Assembly (NCBI GenBank): GCA_963732925.1
Contig: CAVTBJ010000010.1
Coordinates: 62,001 to 126,000 of the forward strand
Length of the DNA: 64,000 bases
DNA from: DASZRZ01 sp963732925
GTDB taxonomy: Bacteria > Acidobacteriota > Terriglobia > Terriglobales > Acidobacteriaceae
Direction of reading: 5' to 3'
Shown here: positions 17,285-25,785 of the stretch, piece after piece
Layout: every line of letters begins with the position of its first letter
Position numbering within the stretch: the first letter of the stretch is position 1
Made by a program: the position numbers and the translations under genes
The notes under the pieces: model-generated
Told to the model about the DNA's origin: nothing
What the model saw: only the letters and a program-made list of their open reading frames with translations
The model's database searches: none

Positions 17285-18850
17285 TCATTCCCATTCGATG
17301 GTGCCTGGAGGCTTGGAAGTGACGTCGTAGACCACGCGGTTGATTCCGCGAACCTCGTTCACAATGCGGTTCGAAATGCGCTTGAGCACTTCCCAGGGGA
17401 GTTCGACGACATCGGCGGTCATGCCGTCTTCGGAGTGCACGGCGCGCAGCGCACAGGTGTAGGCATAGGTGCGCTGGTCTCCCATGACACCCACCGACAT
17501 GACAGGGAGAAGAACGGCAAAGGACTGCCAGATTTGTGTGTAGAGGCCGGCGGCACGGATTTCACTGACCACGATGTCGTCGGCTTCCTGCAGAAGCGCA
17601 ATGCGCTCGGCGGTGACTTCGCCGAGAATGCGCACGGCGAGGCCGGGGCCGGGAAAAGGCTGGCGCTGGAGGATGTCCTCGGGCATGCCGAGATCGCGGC
17701 CGATGCGGCGGACTTCATCCTTAAAGAGATCCTTTAAGGGTTCAATGAGCTTGAACTTCATGTTTTCCGGCAGGCCGCCGACGTTGTGATGGGTTTTGAT
17801 GGTCTGGGAGGGGCCGCGGACGGAGCGGGATTCGATCACGTCAGGGTAGAGAGTTCCCTGCACCAGGAACTCGGCTTCGCCGGCGCGGCCTTCGGCGTGG
17901 TTGCGGGCGAGGATTTTGGCGGCTTCCTCGTCGAAGACGGCGATGAACTCGTTACCGATAATTTTGCGCTTGCGTTCGGGATCGGTGACGCCGGCGAGTT
18001 TGGCGAGGAAGCGCTGGCCGGCATCGACGGCGATGAGCTTGAGTCCCAGCTTGTCGCGGAGGTTCTGCTGAACCTTCTGGAACTCGTTTTTGCGCAGGAC
18101 GCCATTGTCGACGAAGACGCAGGTGAGACGTTCGCCGATGGCGCGCGCCATGAGGGTGGCGGCGACGGAAGAGTCCACACCTCCGGAGAGCGCGCAGATG
18201 GCGTGACCTCCGCCCACGGTGCGGCGAATCTCCTCCACGGCGGAGTCGATGAAGCGCTGCGGGGTCCAGGAGGGTTCGGCGCCGCAGATATTGAACACAA
18301 AATTGCGCAGGACCTGGGTGCCCAGCGGGGTGTGATGCACCTCGGGGTGGAACTGAACGGCAAAGTAGTTGCGCGCCGGGTCCTCGATGGCGGCAACGGC
18401 GGTTCCGGTGCGGCCGATGAGGCGAAATCCCTGGGGAAGTTCCAGGGCTTCATCGCCGTGGGACATCCAGACGGAAAGCTGCGAGGGCAGGTTCTCGAAC
18501 AGGCGCGAACCATCCAGCACGGTGACCTGGGCATGGCCGTACTCGCGCTTCTCGGCGGCGCGGACTTTGCCGCCAAGTTTGTGGGTCATGAACTGCAGTC
18601 CGTAGCAGATGCCGAGCACGGGCACCCCAAGAGAAAAGACACGCTCGTCGGCGGGAGGCGCGTCGGGATCGTAAACAGAACAGGGCCCGCCGGAGAGGAT
18701 GAGTCCGGCAGGATGGCAGGCGCGGATTTCGTCCAGGGAGGCGTTGCAGGGCAGGACGGCGGAGAAGACATTCTGCTCGCGGATACGACGGGCGATGAGC
18801 TGCGTGTACTGCGAACCGAAGTCGAGGATGACGATGGATTGGGCTTCCAC
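17285..18850 (-). CDS. guaA: GMP synthase (glutamine-hydrolysing)
   Basis: This cytoplasmic enzyme converts XMP to GMP using glutamine and ATP. The 521-residue protein has an N-terminal class I glutamine amidotransferase (nucleophile Cys82 in GICYGLQF, then the catalytic His/Glu in QFHPEVHHT). The ATP-pyrophosphatase P-loop follows (ALSGGVDSSVAATL), and then the C-terminal dimerisation domain ending VVYDVTSKPPGTIEWE. It begins with GTG at 18850. Length is typical. guaB is not in the window. Confidence 0.97.
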   Translation of the reverse strand: MEAQSIVILDFGSQYTQLIARRIREQNVFSAVLPCNASLDEIRACHPAGLILSGGPCSVYDPDAPPADERVFSLGVPVLGICYGLQFMTHKLGGKVRAAEKREYGHAQVTVLDGSRLFENLPSQLSVWMSHGDEALELPQGFRLIGRTGTAVAAIEDPARNYFAVQFHPEVHHTPLGTQVLRNFVFNICGAEPSWTPQRFIDSAVEEIRRTVGGGHAICALSGGVDSSVAATLMARAIGERLTCVFVDNGVLRKNEFQKVQQNLRDKLGLKLIAVDAGQRFLAKLAGVTDPERKRKIIGNEFIAVFDEEAAKILARNHAEGRAGEAEFLVQGTLYPDVIESRSVRGPSQTIKTHHNVGGLPENMKFKLIEPLKDLFKDEVRRIGRDLGMPEDILQRQPFPGPGLAVRILGEVTAERIALLQEADDIVVSEIRAAGLYTQIWQSFAVLLPVMSVGVMGDQRTYAYTCALRAVHSEDGMTADVVELPWEVLKRISNRIVNEVRGINRVVYDVTSKPPGTIEWE

Positions 18851-18982
18851 GAATCAGCTTCTCAGAAAAGGTGGTGAATGGCAAAGAGTGTACCAGTTTG
18901 GAGGACGATTGTTTGCCGGGGCGGGTCGCTGAATGGATCAAGGTGGTGCCGCGGTGAAGCCGCAACCATTTGCTTGCCGGTT

Positions 18983-19006
18983 AGCGGTGGGCTGGAGCCC
19001 ACCGCT
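18983..19006. repeat. Perfect 11-bp hairpin with a two-base loop
   Basis: AGCGGTGGGCT-GG-AGCCCACCGCT lies in the 172-base gap between the guaA start and the frameshifted membrane-protein gene, which ends at 19023. The tight loop matches the style of the other hairpin modules in the window. For the membrane gene on the reverse strand it lies just past the stop, so it may mark the transcript end. Confidence 0.6.
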
Positions 19007-19022
19007 TCCACCTGAAGCGAAT

Positions 19023-19956
19023 TCAGGAAAGCGAGGGCGCGGGTTCGGGGATGGTTCCGGCGGCTCCCGGGGCCGGGGAAGCGGGGCTGGACGACAGTTG
19101 GACGTAAGCGGCGAGGCGGGCAATATACAGCCAGCCGGAGGCGGCGGAGTATGCCAGCAGGATGAGAACGAACAGGAGCAGGGCGGAAGCGGAACCGCGT
19201 CCGGCGGCGACGATGGCGAGCAGGGCGAGAGCGCTCATGAACAGAAAGAGAACGACACGACAGAAACCGAAGCAGGCCGAGAGTGAGAGGCAGGTTAGGG
19301 GATTTTCCTCAAACAGAGCCACGCACGCGGGCGAAGGCGGTCCAGGGGCCGCGCCGATCGCGCACGCTGAAGATGGGCGCCAGGCGCAGGAACCAGTCCA
19401 CAAAGATCCAGGCAAGCCAGATCAGCAACACCACAATCAAGTAGAGGAGCAATGCGGCGACGGGAGCCTGCTGGCTTCCCATTGCCGGGATGAGAGAAAA
19501 GCACAACCAGAGCGCGCCCACGCAGGAGACGCCAGCAGCCAGAGCGAACAGCGCACGCAGAAGATGGATTCCGATAATTCCCGGCCAGCAGGGACGAATT
19601 CCCCCGGTGGCGGGGGAATGGGCAGCGACCAGCGTGGCGAGGATGGCCGTCCGGCTGACGGAGGCGGTCCCCACCCAGAGCAGGGCAAGAGCAGGAACCA
19701 GGACCAGGCTGGCGCGGGCGAAGAGCGGAAGGGTCCGCACGAGCAGGACGGGAATGAGGAATCTGGGATTGATGCCCGCCAGGGTCAGGGCGGCGGGGCT
19801 GACGTCCGCCGCAGGCAGGACCTGGAGGAAGGCGAAAAGCAAGACGGCGGCGGCTACCAGAAGATAAAGGCAGCGCCAGGCGGTCTCGGCCAGAACCAGC
19901 GAAGGACGCTGCCAGAGACTACGCAATGCGAGCTGGAGAGGTCCGGGTCCGGACAT
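19023..19956 (-). pseudogene. Multi-pass membrane protein gene with one frameshift
   Basis: The first part runs from the ATG at 19956 (MSGPGPLQLALRSLWQRPSL) through several hydrophobic helices to RRGPWTAFARVRG, stopping at 19309. The continuation is in another frame: VALFEENPLTCLSLSA, then LALLAIVAAGRGSASALLLF and LYIARLAAYVQLSSSP, stopping at 19023. Removing one base near 19323 joins them into about 310 residues, matching the style of a conserved acidobacterial membrane-protein family of unknown function. The extra base falls in a GCG trinucleotide, as at other indels here. A sequencing error is as likely as real inactivation. Confidence 0.65.
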
Positions 19957-20127
19957 GAGACGCCCCAGCCAAGGATAGCAAAGGAGGAAGGTCGGAAGCG
20001 CGGATGGAACGCTTTCGTTGACAAAGGCCGAGGGCCACATGCAAACTAGCGTTCCCGAGAGGTTCTCCGCCTGAGCCCGGGAGACTATAGGTCGAAATTG
20101 AGCGACAAGCGCGGAAAATTGGCCGCC

Positions 20128-20574
20128 ATGCAGGTTTCCTACAGGCTGGACTCTACACTCGAAAGTGTGAACCAGGCGGAAGAGGTGGCCACCAAGGTCG
20201 CGCAACAAGCCGGGTTCGCCCTGGAAGAAGCCGTTTACATTGCCATGGCCGTACGGGAAGCGACGGTGAACGCCGTGCTCCACGGAAATGCCTACGACCC
20301 GGGCAAACAAATCGAACTGGGATTTGAGCAGACGGCGTGCGATCTGGTGGTGACGGTGCGGGACCACGGCAAGGGGCTGCATCTTGAAAGCTTGCCCAAT
20401 CCACTGGCTCCGGAGAATCTGTTGAAGCAGTCGGGGCGTGGCATTTTTCTGATGCGGTCGTTCATGGATGAGGTGTCGATCCGGAAGGCGGAACCCGGCA
20501 CCGAAGTTCGAATGACGAAGCATCTCCATGGCAGCGGCGGCAAAAGCAAGGAGGAACGCAAGTGTCGACAATGA
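20128..20574 (+). CDS. RsbW-like serine kinase / anti-sigma ATP-binding protein
   Basis: The 148-residue protein is a stand-alone GHKL (HATPase_c_2) domain. The N box is in AVREATVNAVLHGNAYDPG, the G1-type box in VTVRDHGKGLHLESLPNPL and the G2-type box in QSGRGIFLMRSFMDEV. Such proteins bind a sigma factor or phosphorylate a STAS antagonist. The next gene encodes a STAS protein and overlaps this one by 13 bases, forming a partner-switching pair. The start at 20128 (MQVSYRLDSTLESV) is preferred over an upstream TTG. The sigma-factor target is not obvious nearby. Confidence 0.85.
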   Translation: MQVSYRLDSTLESVNQAEEVATKVAQQAGFALEEAVYIAMAVREATVNAVLHGNAYDPGKQIELGFEQTACDLVVTVRDHGKGLHLESLPNPLAPENLLKQSGRGIFLMRSFMDEVSIRKAEPGTEVRMTKHLHGSGGKSKEERKCRQ

Positions 20575-20912
20575 AGAGCAGCACACGGCAGGTGGACGGA
20601 GTCACGGTAGTGGACTTAAGCGGACGCATCACCCTGGGTGAAGGGAGCGTGGTCCTGCGCGACCAGGTGCGCGACCTGCTTGCCAAGGGCCAGAAGAAGA
20701 TTCTGCTCAACATGGCAGAGGTAACCTACATCGACAGCTCGGGGATTGGGGAACTGGTGAGCGCCTTCACCACGGTCCGCAACCAGGGCGGCGAACTGAA
20801 GCTGTTGAACCTGACCAAGAAGGTCCACGACCTGCTGCAGATCACCAAGCTTTACACGGTCTTCGACGTGAAGGACGACGAAGCCGCTGCCATTGCTTCC
20901 TTCTCGCGCTAA
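20562..20912 (+). CDS. STAS-domain anti-sigma factor antagonist (SpoIIAA/RsbV-like)
   Basis: The 116-residue single-domain protein has the STAS core VTVVDLSGRITLGEG. The phosphorylation loop is VTYIDSSGIGELV, where the Ser after Asp is the usual phospho-acceptor, and the C-terminal helix LLQITKLYTVFDVKDDEA follows. It starts with GTG within the end of the kinase gene. It is predicted to be the substrate and binding partner of that kinase, releasing a sigma factor or other target when dephosphorylated. A clear terminator follows at 20947. Confidence 0.9.
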   Translation: MSTMKSSTRQVDGVTVVDLSGRITLGEGSVVLRDQVRDLLAKGQKKILLNMAEVTYIDSSGIGELVSAFTTVRNQGGELKLLNLTKKVHDLLQITKLYTVFDVKDDEAAAIASFSR

Positions 20913-20946
20913 GAGGTTTCACGGCAGCCGAAGTGGAAAAGTCTCT

Positions 20947-20977
20947 CCCCAGCTCGCGACGACGGGCTGGGGTTTTT
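20947..20977 (+). terminator. Rho-independent terminator after the STAS gene
   Basis: The stem CCCCAGC / GCTGGGG closes a 12-base loop and is followed directly by TTTTT, 35 bases after the STAS stop codon. It ends the kinase-STAS transcription unit. Confidence 0.85.
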
Positions 20978-21092
20978 CCTGCTGCATTGCCGGTGAATGC
21001 CAACCTGCGGAGAGAAGCGCCCGCAGTTCCCTCGCCTCACGAAGTTTTCTGTTCCAGTCCGGCCGCTGTCGGGTAAAGTTAACAGCCACACC

Positions 21093-21611
21093 ATGAGGAT
21101 GCAGCGGTCATTCGTGCTGATTGCCTTCGTGGCCATGCTGGCCGCAAGTGGCATGGCCCGGGCGGAGTGCGTCGATTACACGGAAGCAGCCAAACACCTG
21201 GGCGACAGCCGCTGTGTGACGGGAAAAGTGGTGGCGGTGAACCGGGGCGACAGCGGAGCGTTTTTCGTGAACTTCTGCGAAGACTACCGCACCTGCCCGT
21301 TTTCCGTGGTGGTGTTTGCCGATGACCTGCGCGACGTGGGCGACATTCGAAAACTGGACGGCAAGAAGATCGAGATCGACGGCCGCATTCAGGAGTATGA
21401 GGGGCGTCCGGAGATTATTCTTAAGGATGTCCGGCAATTGCGCGGGGAGGCGGCGAAGATTCCTCCAGTTCCGAAGGATTTCGACGTAGCTCGGCGGGGG
21501 AATTTCAGCGCGCGAGCGCCAAGCAGTTCCAGTTCGTCTTCTTCCAGCAGTTCGCGGAAACCGAGCACACGCCGGGGTCCACCAGACCAGCCGGATCCGC
21601 AGTTGCAGTAG
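21093..21611 (+). CDS. Secreted OB-fold-like protein with a poly-serine tail
   Basis: From the ATG at 21093 the 172-residue protein has a Sec signal (SFVLIAFVAMLAASGMARA). A compact domain follows, with strands such as VTGKVVAVNRGDSGAFFVNF, CPFSVVVFADDL and GKKIEIDGRIQEYEGRPEII. This resembles the small periplasmic OB-fold (nucleic-acid-binding-like) proteins related to micrococcal nuclease leaders or BOF proteins. The C-terminus has eleven consecutive Ser and then Arg/Pro/Gln-rich sequence, probably disordered. The frame is open upstream to 20997, but that part overlaps terminator sequence. The ligand is unknown. Confidence 0.7.
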   Translation: MRMQRSFVLIAFVAMLAASGMARAECVDYTEAAKHLGDSRCVTGKVVAVNRGDSGAFFVNFCEDYRTCPFSVVVFADDLRDVGDIRKLDGKKIEIDGRIQEYEGRPEIILKDVRQLRGEAAKIPPVPKDFDVARRGNFSARAPSSSSSSSSSSSRKPSTRRGPPDQPDPQLQ

Positions 21612-21640
21612 CTTCTGTTGTTGGCGCAACGGGTCGAAGT

Positions 21641-22260
21641 ACCTCAGCGGCTAAAGCCGCCAAATAAGTTCAGGCATGGATCGCAGGCCTGAAGGCCTGC
21701 GCCACCGGTTTGCGCATCGAATCAAGCCTGAAAGGCCTGCGCCACCGGTATACGCATCGAACCAGGCCTGAAGGCCTGCGCCACCGGTTTGCGCATCGAA
21801 TCAAGCCTGAAAGGCCTGTGCCACCGGTTTGCGCATCGAACCAGGCCTGAAAGGCCTGCGCCACCGGTTTGCGCATCGAATCAAGCCTGAAGGCCCGCGC
21901 CACCAGTTTGCGCATCGAACCAAGCCTCAAAGGCCTACGCCACCGGTATGCGCATCGAATCAAGCCTGAAGGCCTGTGCCACCGGTTTGCGCATCGAACC
22001 AAGCCTGAAAGCCTGCGCCACCAGTATGTGCATCGAACCAAGCCTGAAGGCCTGTGCCACCGGTTTGCGCATCGAACCAAGCCTGAAGTCCTGCGCCACC
22101 GGTTTCTGCGTCGAATCAAGCCTGAAAGGCCTGCGCCACCAGTTTGCGCATCGAACCAAGCCTGAAAGGCCTACGCCACCGGTTTGCGCATCGAACCAGG
22201 CCTGAAGGCCTGCGCCACCGGTTTGCGCATCGAACCAAGCCTGAAAGCCTGCGCCCGTGC
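21641..22260. repeat. Minisatellite-like array, 39-40 bp unit, about 14 copies
   Basis: After one CCTCAGCGGCTAAAGCCGCC hairpin (about 21641), the unit GCCACCGGTTTGCGCATCGA + AtCAAGCCTGAAAGGCCTGC repeats from about 21682 to 22254. Spacing is 39 or 40 bases and there are scattered substitutions (CGG/CAG, TTT/TAT, TGC/TGT). Each unit contains the palindrome AGGCCTGAAAGGCCT. Spacers are not unique, so it is not CRISPR. The array fills the gap 21612-22348 between the OB-fold gene and the glycosyltransferase gene. ORFs through it are by-products of repetition. Confidence 0.92.
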
Positions 22261-22348
22261 GCGCGTTGGGGACGTCCTACTCAAGCACACGGGAAAAGCA
22301 GATTCCTGCGCGCTGCGAGGAATGACAATTCCTTAGATTTAGATATGG

Positions 22349-23578
22349 TTACACCATTCCCTTCCTCAAATCCTCCAGCGAATACCAGGTTCCGCGCCAG
22401 ATGATGCCGTGATGGCGGACGGCATGGGCCATGGAGCGCGCCATGGTGTAGAGCAGCAGGAGCGAAGACAGCGGATGAAGGATGACCCAGAGGGGAGAAA
22501 CCCGCATGAGGCGCGACAGGCCGCCATAGAGAGCAGCCAGTGCGGCGAGGGCGACAGCAAAGGGCAGGCGGGCCCAGCCCGGGGCGAGGGCGAGTCCGAC
22601 GAAGGGAAACAGGTTGAGAAAGCAGAACAAAACGCAGGCTGCGATGGCGCGTGCCCAACTGAATTGCATAGAAGCGAACATGTTCTTGGTGAGGTTGCGG
22701 ACGATGCCGAAGGCGCCGCGTCCCCACTGCCAGGGGAGGAGGTCCGGACCGAGCACGTTGCGCTGCGCCAAGCCATGCTGCTTGACCAGCTTGCCCAGCT
22801 TCATATCCTCGATGACCTCCATGCGCAGGGCGCGGAAGGTACCGATCTTCTGGTAAGCGTGGCGGCGGATTAGGTTGAACGGGCCGAGGCCCATCCAGTC
22901 GGCGGCTTTGGGGTCGGCCACCTTCCAGGCGCGGTGTCCCCAGAGAAAGAGCATGGCAAAGCCGGAGAGCATGAGGCGCTCGCCGAAGCTGGGCGCGATG
23001 TAGCTGGGGACCAGCACAATGTGATCGGCGCGGCTGGACTCGCCGTAGGCGATAGCGCGGCGGAGACAGTCGGGGCGGAAGCCGACGTCGGCGTCGGTGA
23101 ACAGAATCCACTCGGCATGGGTCTGCTGGGCGGCCAACCACATGGCGTGCGGCTTGCCCAGCCATCCCGAGGGAAGCTCGCTGATGTGGAGGACGCGGAG
23201 CGCGGGATTGCCGCTGTGGGACGCGGCAACGCGATCCAGAATTTCGCCCGTGGAATCGACGGACCGGTCGTTGATGGCGATGACCTCGTAGTCCGGATAC
23301 TGGAGAGCGAGAAGAGAGCGTAACGATGCTTCGACCTTCTGCTCCTCGTTGCGCGCGGGAACAATAATGCAAAGCCGGGGGCAGGGCTGCTCGCGGAGTT
23401 GAGAAACATCCCCACTCAGGCCAAAACCGGGCTTGAATGGGACACTCGCAGCCGGCGCGAGGTCCCACTCTGGTTGTGAGATATCGGCCAGGGTGGACAT
23501 GCCGGAAAAGGCGTCGCGGGCGCGGTCCAGCCACACCAGAGCCAGCAGCAGGCCGGTGATCCAGAAGAAGAGGGTCAT
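22349..23578 (-). CDS. Membrane-associated family 2 glycosyltransferase (HpnB-like)
   Basis: The 409-residue protein starts at 23578 with a membrane helix (LFFWITGLLLALVWL). A GT-A domain follows: CIIVPARNEEQKVEASLRSL, then EVIAINDRSVDSTGEIL, a WLGKPHAMWLAA segment and the metal-binding DxD in FTDADVGF. It ends in three or four hydrophobic helices. The arrangement resembles hopene-associated glycosyltransferase HpnB and related GT2 enzymes acting on lipid acceptors. The acceptor is unknown. An hpnJ homologue lies 6 kb downstream, so a link to hopanoids is possible but unproven. Confidence 0.8.
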   Translation of the reverse strand: MTLFFWITGLLLALVWLDRARDAFSGMSTLADISQPEWDLAPAASVPFKPGFGLSGDVSQLREQPCPRLCIIVPARNEEQKVEASLRSLLALQYPDYEVIAINDRSVDSTGEILDRVAASHSGNPALRVLHISELPSGWLGKPHAMWLAAQQTHAEWILFTDADVGFRPDCLRRAIAYGESSRADHIVLVPSYIAPSFGERLMLSGFAMLFLWGHRAWKVADPKAADWMGLGPFNLIRRHAYQKIGTFRALRMEVIEDMKLGKLVKQHGLAQRNVLGPDLLPWQWGRGAFGIVRNLTKNMFASMQFSWARAIAACVLFCFLNLFPFVGLALAPGWARLPFAVALAALAALYGGLSRLMRVSPLWVILHPLSSLLLLYTMARSMAHAVRHHGIIWRGTWYSLEDLRKGMV

Positions 23579-23682
23579 GTGAGGCTCTATGTTAGCTGAG
23601 GGGCTGGGGTGGAACCTCCGCGCCCCAGCCAAACCCCGGCTTGAATGGAGGCACCTGGCTCTATCAATGCAAGTTTCAAAAA

Positions 23683-25002
23683 TCAGAATGCTCCGGCGGC
23701 GCGGGCCAGGCGGGCTTTCTCTTCATTCACCTGTGACAGCAGCAGCAGGCCGACAACAAAGAAACTGATGAGCGAGACGATGGCCAGGCGCGAAGAACCG
23801 GTGGCCTGCTTGATGATGCCGAAGACCAGCGGTCCCCAGATGGAAGAAAACTTGGTGAAGACGGTATAGAAGCCGTAGAACTCGGCACTGGCGGATTCGG
23901 GGACCATGCTGCCGAAGAAGGAGCGGCTGAGGGCTTGCGATCCGCCGAGGACCAGTCCGACCACGGCTCCCAGGGTCATGAATTGCGCGGCGGAATGAAT
24001 GAAGTAGGCGTAGATGACCACGCCCGACCAGATGAGCAGCGAGATCATGATGGCGTGTTTGGCGCCGATACGCTCGGCGATGCGTCCGAAGAGCAGGGCT
24101 CCGCCCATGGCGATGAACTGGATGAGCAGCAGGGTCAGCATGAGGATGGAGGCGGAGAGGTGCAGTTCGACCGAGCCATAGGTGGTAGCCAGGTTGATGA
24201 CCGTCTGGATGCCGTCGTTGTAGAGCATGAAGGCGATGAGGAACAGGAGCAGATGGCGAAAGCGTCCGGCATGGCGGGTGGTTTCTATGGTGCGGCTTAT
24301 GCCGACTGCGATGAGCGCCAGGGGCCGCACCAAGGTGGCGGAAGCGCTGGGGAATGGTGGCGCGCCGTCGGGCTCGCGCAGGTAGCGCGCGGTGAACAAC
24401 GAGAATCCTGCCCACCAGACGCCGGCGGAGGCGAGTCCGATGCGCATGGCCAGGAGTTGCGAAATTCCAAAGCGCTGGTGTTCGGTGATCAGAAGCAGAG
24501 CGAGCGCAAACTGCAATCCTCCGCCGACGTAGCCATAGGAGTAGCCCTTGCCGGAGATCCAATCCATCTGGTCGTCGGAGGCGATGTGCGGCAGGAAGGC
24601 GTCGTAAAAAACGTTGGCGCTGACGAAGGCGAACTGCGAGACAACGAAGAAGAAGATGGTACGGCCAACGTCGCCGGCGCGGGAGAAGAACAGAAGGATG
24701 GTAAAGAGCGAGCCTCCGTAGGCGAAGGCCAGCAGAAAACGGCGGCGCGCTCCGGAGAAGTCGGCCACAGCACCAAGGACGGGAGCGGCCAGGAAAGCCA
24801 GCACGTCGGCAAAACCGATCATGAACGCCCACAGGCTGTCAGGATGAAAGTGCGTGCCCAGAAGAGTGACGCCATTCGCGCCTACGATGGTGCCGGTGAA
24901 ATAGACGGGCAGCAGGCTGACGATGGCCATTTGATAGGCGGAGTTCGCCCAGTCATACATGCACCAGCCGAAGACCGTCTTCGGGTCGTTTTTCCGTTCC
25001 AT
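23683..25002 (-). CDS. MFS transporter, UMF1 (Atg22-like) family
   Basis: The 439-residue inner-membrane protein has about twelve helices and an N-terminal FGWCMYDWANSAYQMAIVS, the hallmark of the UMF1/Atg22-like MFS family (the W-YDWANSA motif). Further typical parts are DVLAFLAAPVLGAVADFSGARRRF and GSQALSRSFFGSMVPE. Eukaryotic members efflux vacuolar amino acids; bacterial substrates are unknown. It is upstream of and co-directional with the glycosyltransferase gene (105-base gap). Confidence 0.9.
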   Translation of the reverse strand: MERKNDPKTVFGWCMYDWANSAYQMAIVSLLPVYFTGTIVGANGVTLLGTHFHPDSLWAFMIGFADVLAFLAAPVLGAVADFSGARRRFLLAFAYGGSLFTILLFFSRAGDVGRTIFFFVVSQFAFVSANVFYDAFLPHIASDDQMDWISGKGYSYGYVGGGLQFALALLLITEHQRFGISQLLAMRIGLASAGVWWAGFSLFTARYLREPDGAPPFPSASATLVRPLALIAVGISRTIETTRHAGRFRHLLLFLIAFMLYNDGIQTVINLATTYGSVELHLSASILMLTLLLIQFIAMGGALLFGRIAERIGAKHAIMISLLIWSGVVIYAYFIHSAAQFMTLGAVVGLVLGGSQALSRSFFGSMVPESASAEFYGFYTVFTKFSSIWGPLVFGIIKQATGSSRLAIVSLISFFVVGLLLLSQVNEEKARLARAAGAF

Positions 25003-25035
25003 GCGGGGTTGGGGGATGGTAGCACGGGAGGGTTT

Positions 25036-25500
25036 TCACCGCAGAGAGGCAGAGGAACGGAAATTAAATGTATTTAAATTAAAGCTTTCAGATTTTCTCT
25101 GGTCTTTTCTCGGCCTCGGCCACTTGGCTTCGACCACAGTGCCGATGCCGCCGCGCGGACGAAAGTCTCCGCGCACGAGGGCCCAGACGGGCCTGGCGGC
25201 GCGGACCATGTCTTCCAGGACGCGGTTGACGATGTTCTCCTGGAAGATGCCGAGGTTGCGATACTCCAAGAGGTATTCCTTCAGCGACTTCAGTTCGAGA
25301 CAGCGCTGGTCGGGCATGTAGCGGATGGTAATGGTGCCGAAGTCCGGCAGGCCGGTCTTGGGGCAGACCGAGGTGAACTCGGGAATGTCGATCACGATTT
25401 CATAGGCGGGAAACTGGTTGGGCCAGGTTTCGATTTCGGGGAAAGAATGGTCGAGGCCCGCCTGGGCATGCTCGTCCGTATAGCGGGGCTTGGTTGCCAT
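25036..25500 (-). CDS. queF: NADPH-dependent 7-cyano-7-deazaguanine reductase (preQ0 reductase)
   Basis: QueF reduces preQ0 to preQ1 in queuosine synthesis. The 154-residue product is of the short, unimodular type. The motif EFTSVCPKTGLPDFGTITI contains the catalytic Cys46 and Asp53, and CLELKSLKEYLLEYRN is the NADPH-binding segment. The start at 25500 (MATKPRYTDE) is chosen because upstream in-frame sequence has no family similarity. The last 20 residues look like read-through beyond the domain. Queuosine-related PTPS genes occur at 33 kb, but queC and queE are not in the window. No preQ1 riboswitch was recognised upstream. Confidence 0.95.
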   Translation of the reverse strand: MATKPRYTDEHAQAGLDHSFPEIETWPNQFPAYEIVIDIPEFTSVCPKTGLPDFGTITIRYMPDQRCLELKSLKEYLLEYRNLGIFQENIVNRVLEDMVRAARPVWALVRGDFRPRGGIGTVVEAKWPRPRKDQRKSESFNLNTFNFRSSASLR

Positions 25501-25785
25501 GGAGATATTGTAAATGGGATGCAGCTTGCAGGAAGGAACCACAAGAGTCTGCGATTTCCAAGAGCCTGCGAGTCTAAAACTCGCGAGTCGGCTTTCCCTC
25601 GCCTGACGCGGAATTGCCTGCAAAGTCTGCAACTTGAATCCGCAGGGTGAATCTAAGTGAGAAGGCATGGCCGGGCAGGCAAGCTCCCGGGGACAGAGTA
25701 TTTCCGCTCCAAGCCGTGTTTGCAGATAAGACACCGTGAACTGCGGGTTTCCGATGCGCTAGGTTATACTCCGTCTTGATAACGA

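Noticed and set aside
19957..20586. N-terminal half of the long reverse ORF ending at 19309
   Set aside because: This part is antisense to the RsbW-like kinase gene; only the portion from the ATG at 19956 has membrane-protein character.
21682..22254. CRISPR array
   Set aside because: Repeat-to-repeat sequence is conserved throughout the whole 39-40 base unit; there are no unique spacers and no cas genes.
25501..25785. preQ1 riboswitch upstream of queF
   Set aside because: I could not find the short hairpin plus A-rich tail of a preQ1-I aptamer; the leader looks ordinary.
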